From Nocardioides sp. (GTDB lineage: Bacteria > Actinomycetota > Actinomycetes > Propionibacteriales > Nocardioidaceae): DNA of 7,649 nt. The notes below the pieces were generated by a model, which ran no database searches, was not told where the DNA came from, and saw only the letters and a list, made by a program, of their open reading frames with translations. Location of the stretch: assembly GCA_031177735.1 (NCBI GenBank), contig JAPSKJ010000097.1, positions 1 to 7,649 on the forward strand, read 5' to 3'. Each line of letters opens with the position of its first letter. The first letter of the stretch is position 1. The translations under genes and the position numbers were made by a program. Of this stretch, positions 1-5,700 are shown one piece after another.

Positions 1-1325
1 AGCGTGCCGCCGCGCACCAGCCGCACCTGCAGGCACCGGCCCGGCCGGACGACCGAGGTGTCGGAGGTGCGGGCCTCCTGGCCGGTGTCGGGGTCGACCC
101 AGTAGTAGCTGTCGCCCTCCTGCGGCTCGTCGACCGGCGCCCAGGTGAAGCGGTAGCCCTGGGCGGTCCGCTCGACGCTGACCTGCGGCGGCGCCGGCGC
201 GACGTCGACGATCGGGTCGGACGGCGTCTGCGAGGCGGTCGTCGGGAGCGGGGGCTCCTGAGGCTCCTCGCCGCTGCGGACCAGCACGACCACCAGCAGA
301 GCGAGGGCCGCCAGCACGCCGACGCCGGCCCACACCAGCCCGGCTCGGGAGGTCCGCGCAGGCTCCGGCGCCGCCACGGCGTCGGCGACCGAGGCGTGCA
401 CCACCGACGGCTTGAGCCGGGTGACGTCGGGGTCGGTGTCGTCGCGGACCGGCCCGGCGTACCCGCCGGTGTCCTCCACCGCGACCGGGGTGCGCGCGTA
501 GCCGAGCGAGGACTCGATCCGCTGCAGCTCGCGGGCGAGGTCCATCGCCGACTGGGGCCGGTGCGTGGGGTTCTTGGCCAGGCACTGCTGCAGCAGCCGG
601 TCCAGCGCTGCCGGCACGTCGGGCCGCTGGGTGGGCGGCGGCGGTGCGTGCAGGATCCGGGTCGCGAGGGCGCGCGAGCCGTTGTCGCCGTGCGGGACCG
701 CGAAGGGGGAGCGTCCGACGAGCAGGTTCCAGATGGTCGCGCCGAGGGAGTAGACGTCGGAGGCGACCGTGCCGTTGGACCGGCCCTCGATCAGCTCCGG
801 CGGTGCCCAGGGATAGGACATCCGCACCTCGGTGTCGGCGTGCACCTCGGCGATCCGCCCGGCGATCCCGAAGTCGGTGAGCGCCGGCTCGGAGTAGGTG
901 GTCACCAGCACGTTCGACGGCTTGATGTCGCGGTGCAGGATGCCGGAGCGGTGGGCGGTCTCGACCGCGCTGGCCAGCTTCACCCCCGTGGAGAGCGCGT
1001 CGGCGACGCTCATCGGCTTGGTGCGCACCCGCTGCCCGAGGTCCGGCGGCGGGCAGTAGCGCATCACCAGGAACGGCCGGCCGTCGGCGGTCTCGCCGGC
1101 GGTGAGCACGTCGACGATGTAGGGGTGGTCGGCCAGTCGCGCCATGGCGTCGGCCTCGCTGCGGAACAGCGCCTTCTCGCGGTCGGTGAACACCACGTCG
1201 GGGCGGACCACCTTGACCGCGACCCGCTGGCGCGGCCACTCCTGCTCGTAGAGCAGGACGTCGGCGAACCCGCCGGAGCCCAGCGGCTGGACGAAGGTGA
1301 ACCCAGGGATGGCCGGCGCGTTCAC
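1..1325 (-). CDS. Membrane serine/threonine protein kinase with extracellular beta-sandwich domain (C-terminus outside window)
   Basis: This is a Hanks-type Ser/Thr kinase that should phosphorylate proteins at the inner face of the membrane. The kinase domain spans about residues 9-270. It shows the Gly-rich loop (GSGGFADV, 16-23), the ATP-binding Lys38 in VAVKVV, Glu57 of helix C, the catalytic loop HRDIKPSN (131-138, Asp133), DFG (151-153) and APPE (174-177), so it looks catalytically complete. A Thr/Asp-rich juxtamembrane stretch follows, then one membrane helix (about 329-349), a Pro-rich stalk, and an ectodomain from about 380 that reads like an FN3-type beta-sandwich (QVSVERTAQGYRFTWAPVDE). 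There are 441 codons in the window and the frame is open at the left edge. The GTG start overlaps the stop of the FHA gene as GTGA, behind a GGAAGGAG site, so the pair is probably co-translated. The activation segment is unusual: it ends MSYPWAPPE, without the common GT..Y..PE, and has a single Thr (165). The ectodomain ligand is unknown. Confidence 0.95.
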   Translation of the reverse strand, partial: MNAPAIPGFTFVQPLGSGGFADVLLYEQEWPRQRVAVKVVRPDVVFTDREKALFRSEADAMARLADHPYIVDVLTAGETADGRPFLVMRYCPPPDLGQRVRTKPMSVADALSTGVKLASAVETAHRSGILHRDIKPSNVLVTTYSEPALTDFGIAGRIAEVHADTEVRMSYPWAPPELIEGRSNGTVASDVYSLGATIWNLLVGRSPFAVPHGDNGSRALATRILHAPPPPTQRPDVPAALDRLLQQCLAKNPTHRPQSAMDLARELQRIESSLGYARTPVAVEDTGGYAGPVRDDTDPDVTRLKPSVVHASVADAVAAPEPARTSRAGLVWAGVGVLAALALLVVVLVRSGEEPQEPPLPTTASQTPSDPIVDVAPAPPQVSVERTAQGYRFTWAPVDEPQEGDSYYWVDPDTGQEARTSDTSVVRPGRCLQVRLVRGGT

Positions 1326-2548
1326 CGGGCTCCTTCCGGATGGAGGTCGAGGCTGGTCGCGTAGCGGACGGCGTACTCCTCGGCCAGGTGGAGCACGGCC
1401 CCGTCCTCGAGCAGGTGCGGCTCGTGGGCACGCAGCCGCTCGGGCGGGCGGCCGGGCATCACCAGGACGGTGCCGGCCCGCGAGCCGAGGTCGCGGGCAA
1501 GCACGTTCCAACCGTCGAGCTCGACGTGGACGTGCATGCGGGACAGGTGCGTGGCCCCCTCGGGGAGCTGCACCAGGTGCGGCCAGGTCTCGCCGGGCAG
1601 TGCCTGCGGCTGGCGTCCAAGGACGGCGCCGCGGTCGAGGAGCAGGGCCTGCCCGTCGGGCAGGCGGAGTACGCCGAGGGGTGGCCGCGGCACCCGGATC
1701 GGTGTCTGCGCGGGCACGGCCACGCCGCAGATGCGGCAGGTGGGGGAGTGCGGCGGGGTGAGGTGACCGGCGGGGCACCGCGACGCGTGCACGCTCTCGC
1801 CGGTGTACTGCCGCAGCGGTTCGAGGTCGTCGGCCCGGGTCACCGTGTGGCCGTCGTGGTCGGGCTCGGAGATCCGCGCGCGTCCGGCGATGCGGACCCG
1901 GGTGTGCTCCTCCGGCTCCGTGGTGATCGGCGTCGGGCCGGTGGGGCCGGTGTGGCCCGAGCCGGCGTGACCAGGACCCGTGTGGCCCGGTCCCGTCAGT
2001 GCGGGCCAGGCGCCTCCCGCCCCGCTCGTCCCGGCGGCCGGAGGCGTCGTCGGCATCGGCCCGGAGTCGGAGCCGTGGCCCGCCAGGCGGGCGGGCGGCT
2101 CGGGCGCCCGCTGCTCGCGGATGGCCCGCGGGATGCCGTCGATCAGCCCGGTGACCGCTCCGGCGGCAGGCGCCCCGACGGGCGCGGCGAGGCGCGCGCC
2201 GACCAGCCGGACGCTGGCCGCGGCGACAGCACCGCTCTCGAGCGGCAGCTCGGCCGCAGGGTCGTGGGGGGAGAGCGTGAGGACGACGTCGCCGGAGCGT
2301 TCGGCGAGGCCGCCGCCACCGCGCATGAGCGAGCGACCGGTGCGCAGGTCGACCAGGACGAGGTCGACCGGGCCGGCCGCGAGGGAGTCGGCGAGGTCGG
2401 CGACGGCGTCGAGGTCGGGTCGCACCGCGTCGACGAGCACCTGCCACAACCGGTCGGCGTGGTCGCGGTGAGGGGGGAGGGAGGCGAGCAGCCAGCGGTC
2501 GTCGGACCCGACCAGCAGCCCGGGCCCGGGGGTGTAGCCGGCCCGCAT
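1322..2548 (-). CDS. FHA-domain protein with zinc-ribbon-like motif
   Basis: This cytoplasmic protein (408 aa) probably binds phosphothreonine and so may be a substrate or adaptor of the kinase encoded just downstream. Residues 1-140 form an alpha/beta-looking region I do not recognise, beginning MRAGYTPGPG. Residues 145-210 are a Pro/Gly/Ala-rich linker with a GPGH-type repeat. A zinc-ribbon-like motif follows (Cys258, His262, Cys271, Cys274; pattern CxxGH-x8-CxxC). The C-terminal FHA domain (about 295-395) keeps the hallmark Gly-Arg (311-312), SRMH (336-339) and a variant DLGSRAGT (353-360) where many FHA domains have S-x-NGT. There is no signal peptide or membrane helix. An in-frame GTG at 2608 would add 20 residues, but that leader has no clear ribosome site and contains a TTA codon, a class absent from the rest of the gene. 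The ATG at 2548 with GGAGAGG 11 bases upstream is therefore preferred; a GTG at 2560 is a further alternative. Confidence 0.92.
   Translation of the reverse strand: MRAGYTPGPGLLVGSDDRWLLASLPPHRDHADRLWQVLVDAVRPDLDAVADLADSLAAGPVDLVLVDLRTGRSLMRGGGGLAERSGDVVLTLSPHDPAAELPLESGAVAAASVRLVGARLAAPVGAPAAGAVTGLIDGIPRAIREQRAPEPPARLAGHGSDSGPMPTTPPAAGTSGAGGAWPALTGPGHTGPGHAGSGHTGPTGPTPITTEPEEHTRVRIAGRARISEPDHDGHTVTRADDLEPLRQYTGESVHASRCPAGHLTPPHSPTCRICGVAVPAQTPIRVPRPPLGVLRLPDGQALLLDRGAVLGRQPQALPGETWPHLVQLPEGATHLSRMHVHVELDGWNVLARDLGSRAGTVLVMPGRPPERLRAHEPHLLEDGAVLHLAEEYAVRYATSLDLHPEGAR
1326..1337 (-). promoter_or_regulatory. Ribosome binding site of the kinase gene
   Basis: GGAAGGAG (read on the minus strand, 1337-1330) lies 4 bases before the GTG at 1325. 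It sits inside the last codons of the FHA gene, whose TGA (1324-1322) overlaps the GTG. This fixes the kinase start and points to translational coupling of the two genes. Confidence 0.75.
1928..1993 (-). repeat. Gly-Pro/Ser-Gly-His-Thr tandem repeat in the FHA protein linker
   Basis: This stretch encodes imperfect four-residue units (GPGH, TGPGH, AGSGH, TGPTGPT) in the linker between the N-terminal region and the zinc-ribbon/FHA part. The DNA is a matching run of short imperfect GTGTGGCCCG/GGTGGGGCC units. It should be flexible and disordered. Several Thr residues lie in it and could be phosphorylated, which is inference. Such a repeat is prone to length change between strains. Confidence 0.6.
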
Positions 2549-2783
2549 CTTCCAACCCACCTCTCCGAGTAAAGGGGACTCCTGACGCGGGGATCCTCTC
2601 ACGCTCACCCAGGTCCGGGTCGGGGGTTTCGCAGGACCGGAGGAGGGGAAAGGACCCTGCGACCGTTCCGCGTCGGGGCCGCGGAATCGGACGTCTCGGG
2701 GACCGCGGGCGCGGGACCGTTTACTCTCGCATCGGACAAGTGCTCTTTACCGTCTCCAGGCGGTGCTGTCGTGAAGGACCAAG
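2549..2783. promoter_or_regulatory. Divergent intergenic region with promoters for the FHA-kinase pair and the giant surface protein
   Basis: These 235 bases separate two outward-facing genes, so both promoters should lie here. The sequence is GC-rich with the few AT-rich spots near the two gene starts. On the plus strand, TACTCT (2722-2727) fits a TANNNT -10 box about 57 bases before the GTG at 2784, but I see no convincing -35. TTTAC occurs twice on the plus strand (2720-2724 and 2746-2750) and once on the minus strand in TTTACTCGG (about 2575-2567). Short direct repeats GGGACCG (2699-2705, 2713-2719) and GACCGTT (2661-2667, 2715-2721) are present. No riboswitch, terminator or small gene is evident. 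That promoters exist here follows from the layout; their exact positions are guesses. Confidence 0.5.
2774..2778 (+). promoter_or_regulatory. Ribosome binding site of the giant surface protein gene
   Basis: AAGGA lies 5 bases before the GTG at 2784. A TGA in the same frame at 2772-2774 closes the frame upstream, so GTG 2784 is the first possible start. The next in-frame GTG (2811) would cut away the charged residues before the membrane helix. Confidence 0.7.
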
Positions 2784-5700
2784 GTGGGGATCTCGGGTAG
2801 CGAACGACGCGTGCTGCGGCTCGCGCCGTACCTCGCTCTGCTCATGGTCGTCACCGGGCTGGTCTGGGTGGCGGTCCGCGCCGACGGCTACCAGGCCCAC
2901 GACCCCGAGCTCCACGACGGCGGCATCTGGGTCACCAACTCCACGGCGGGGTTCTACGGCCGGGTCAACAAGCCGATCGGGCAGCTCGACTCGGCGCTCT
3001 TCGCGCGCACCGACAGCACCCTCGACGTCGTCCAGGACGGCGCCGCCGTGCTCGGGGTCGACACCACGGGCAGCTCGCTGTCGGTGATCGACCCGGCGCA
3101 GGTGAAGGTGCCGACCGGCTCGACCGCGAGCATCGTCGCCAACGGGCAGGTCCAGCTGGCAGGCGGCACGCTCGGGGTGCTCGACCCGGCCGAGGGCACC
3201 GTGTGGGGGCAGCGCGTCGACGCCGTGGTCGGCCTCCCGCCCGTGGGCGGTGTCGACCAGTCGGCCGAGCCGCTCACCGTGACCGGCGGCGACGCCGCCC
3301 TCGCGGTCACCGGCGCCGGCACGGTGCTGGCCGTCTCCGCCGAGACCGACGAGCTCGTCCGGATCTCGGCGGTCGGCGCAGCCTTCGGTGAGGAGACCCG
3401 CGAGCAGCTCACCACGCCGGTCACGCGGGGCGCCGCGATCACCGCCGTCGGCGAGACCGCGGTGGTCCTCGACCGCGAGAGCGGCACGCTGAGCGTCCCC
3501 GGCAGCTCGGTCAGCACCCAGGTCGACCCCGCCGCGGTGCTCCAGCAGCCGGGTCCGGCCGCCGACGCCGTGCTGGTCGCCGAGGGCACCCGGCTCCTCT
3601 CCGTCGACCTGACCAGTGGCACGGCCGCGACCGTCCTGGACGTCGCCGGGGGTACGCCGGCCGCGCCGGTGCGCCTGGGCCCGTGCGTGTTCGGCGCCTG
3701 GGCCGGTGGGGCCGGCGAGGTCGTCACCGCCTGCGGGCAGGACGACCCGCGGCTGGTCACCCTCGGCGAGGCGACCCGCGAGCTGGTCTTCCGGGTCAAC
3801 CGCGGCGAGATCGTCCTCAACGACCTGATGACCGGCGGCGTCTGGGACATCGACAACGACCAGCCCACCAAGCTCGACCAGTGGGACACCTTCCAGCGCA
3901 AGGTCGTCGACAGCGAGGAGGACGACCAGCAGCAGGAGGAGACCCAGAGCGACAACCGGCCGCCGCGGGCCGAGCCTGACGCCTTCGGTGCCCGACCGGG
4001 TCGCACGACCGTGCTGCACCCGCTCGACAACGACACCGCGCCCGAGGGGCGGTTGCTCTCGATCGCCGAGGTCACCGACGTCCAGCCGGCGGGAGCGGAG
4101 GTGACGGTCAGCCCCGACGGGCAGACCGTGCAGATCCGAATGCCGGCGCAGGCCACCGTCACCACGTTCACCTACTTCATCGACGACGGGCGTGACCTCA
4201 GCGACGACGCGACCGTCACGGTGACCCCCCGCGGCCCCGCCGAGAACGCGCCCCCCACGCTCCGCCCGGGTTTCGAGCCCCGCACGTGGTCGGTGCCCGT
4301 CGGCGGCGTGCTCGACGTCCCGGTGCTGCCCGACTGGCGCGACCCCGGCGACGGCGACCCGCTCGTGGTGGCGTCGGCGAGCGCCGTGAACGGCGAGCGC
4401 AACGGTGCCCAGGCACGCGTGACCGGCTCGGGCCGGATCCGGTTCGAGGCGCCCTCGCGTCCGGGCCCGGTGGAGATCGAGTACGCCGTCTCCGACAACG
4501 TGGGCGAGCCGGTGCCGGTGGTCTTCGCTGTCAACGTGCAGGGTGGCCGTGAGGCCGCGGTGCCCGCCGTCGCCGAACCCGACGTGGCGTCCGGCGAGGT
4601 CGGGGAGCCGATCGTGATCCGGCCGCTGGCCAACGACCTGCCCGGCTCCGACCCGGTCGTCCCCGACGCCAAGCTGGTCCTGGCGAGCAAGGTCGCCCCC
4701 GCTGACGGCGCCGACGTGCAGACCGACCTCGTCGACGGCACCGTGACGCTGCGGGCCAGCACCCCGAAGACCTACGTGCTCGACTACGAGGTGGCCTACG
4801 GCAACGCGCCGTTCGCCCACGGCCGGGTCCGGGTCGACGTACGACCGCCGCAGAACCCGCCCCGCGGGCCGGTCGCGATGCCCGACACGCTGACCATCTA
4901 CGGGCAGGACGCCGCGATGGTCGACGTGCTCGCCAACGACCTCGATCCCGGCGGCCGCCTGCTCGTCGTGCAGCGCGCCGAGGGGGTCGAGGCCGACCAG
5001 CTCGACGTGGCCGTCGTCGACGGCCGGTGGGTGCGTGTCTCGGCCCGGCAGGCCCTGATCGGCCCCAACCCGCAGGTGGTCCGCTACACGATCAGCAATG
5101 GCGGCCAGCAGGCCCAGGGCGAGATCGTGGTCAGCCAGAAGCCCCGCCCCGAGGACGAGCAGCCGGTCACCGAGGTCGACCGCGTCCAGGTGCGCGCGGG
5201 CTCCGCGGTCGCGGTGGCGGCGCTCGACAACGACTTCAGCCCCACCGGCGCGCCGCTGCGGCTCGTCGACGACCTCGTCGACGCCGACGCCGGGCAGCTG
5301 GTGGTCCAGCCGCCGGGTGACGCCCAGGTCTCGCTCGGCCGCGCCTACGTGTCGGGCCGCTTCGTGCGCTACGTCGCGCCCGCCGACCTCACCGACGCCA
5401 CCACCTTCACCATCCCCTACGAGGTCGAGGACACCCGGGGCCAACGGGCCGCCGGGCGCGTGGAGGTGACCGTCCTCCCCGCCGAGGACAACCGCGCTCC
5501 CCGCCCGCCCGCCCTCGAGGCACGGGTCGTGGCCGGCGGCTCGGTGACGCTGCGGCTGCCCGGCAGCGGTGTCGACCCCGACGGTGACCCGGTCACCCTG
5601 ACCGGCGTGGTCACCGCGCCGACCCTCGGCCGGGTGCTGCGGTTCGGCGCCGACGCCCTGGTCTACGAGGCGTTCCCGGACAGCACCGGCACCGAGGAGT

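Noticed and set aside
661..730. Possible frameshift in the kinase gene near the C-rich stretch
   Set aside because: Reading the five-C run carefully gives an unbroken GRSPFAVPHG, which matches the expected kinase subdomain, so there is no frameshift.
396..1364. A 322-codon open frame on the plus strand
   Set aside because: It lies antisense to the kinase gene in the same codon register. The kinase strand shows all catalytic motifs in order.
1340..2572. A 410-codon open frame on the plus strand
   Set aside because: It is antisense in register to the FHA gene, has no recognisable motif, and ends exactly where the FHA leader's TTA gives a stop. The minus-strand frame has clear FHA and Cys motifs.
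2740..3087. A 115-codon plus-strand frame starting before the giant gene
   Set aside because: It runs out of frame through the start of the surface protein and its translation is Ser/Arg/Thr-rich without structure. The frame from GTG 2784 has a ribosome site, a membrane helix and long continuity.
2954..4762. Two minus-strand frames of 405 and 196 codons (2954-4171 and 4172-4762)
   Set aside because: Both are rich in Ser, Thr, Pro and Arg without any domain and lie inside the plus-strand surface protein gene. They are high-GC shadow frames.
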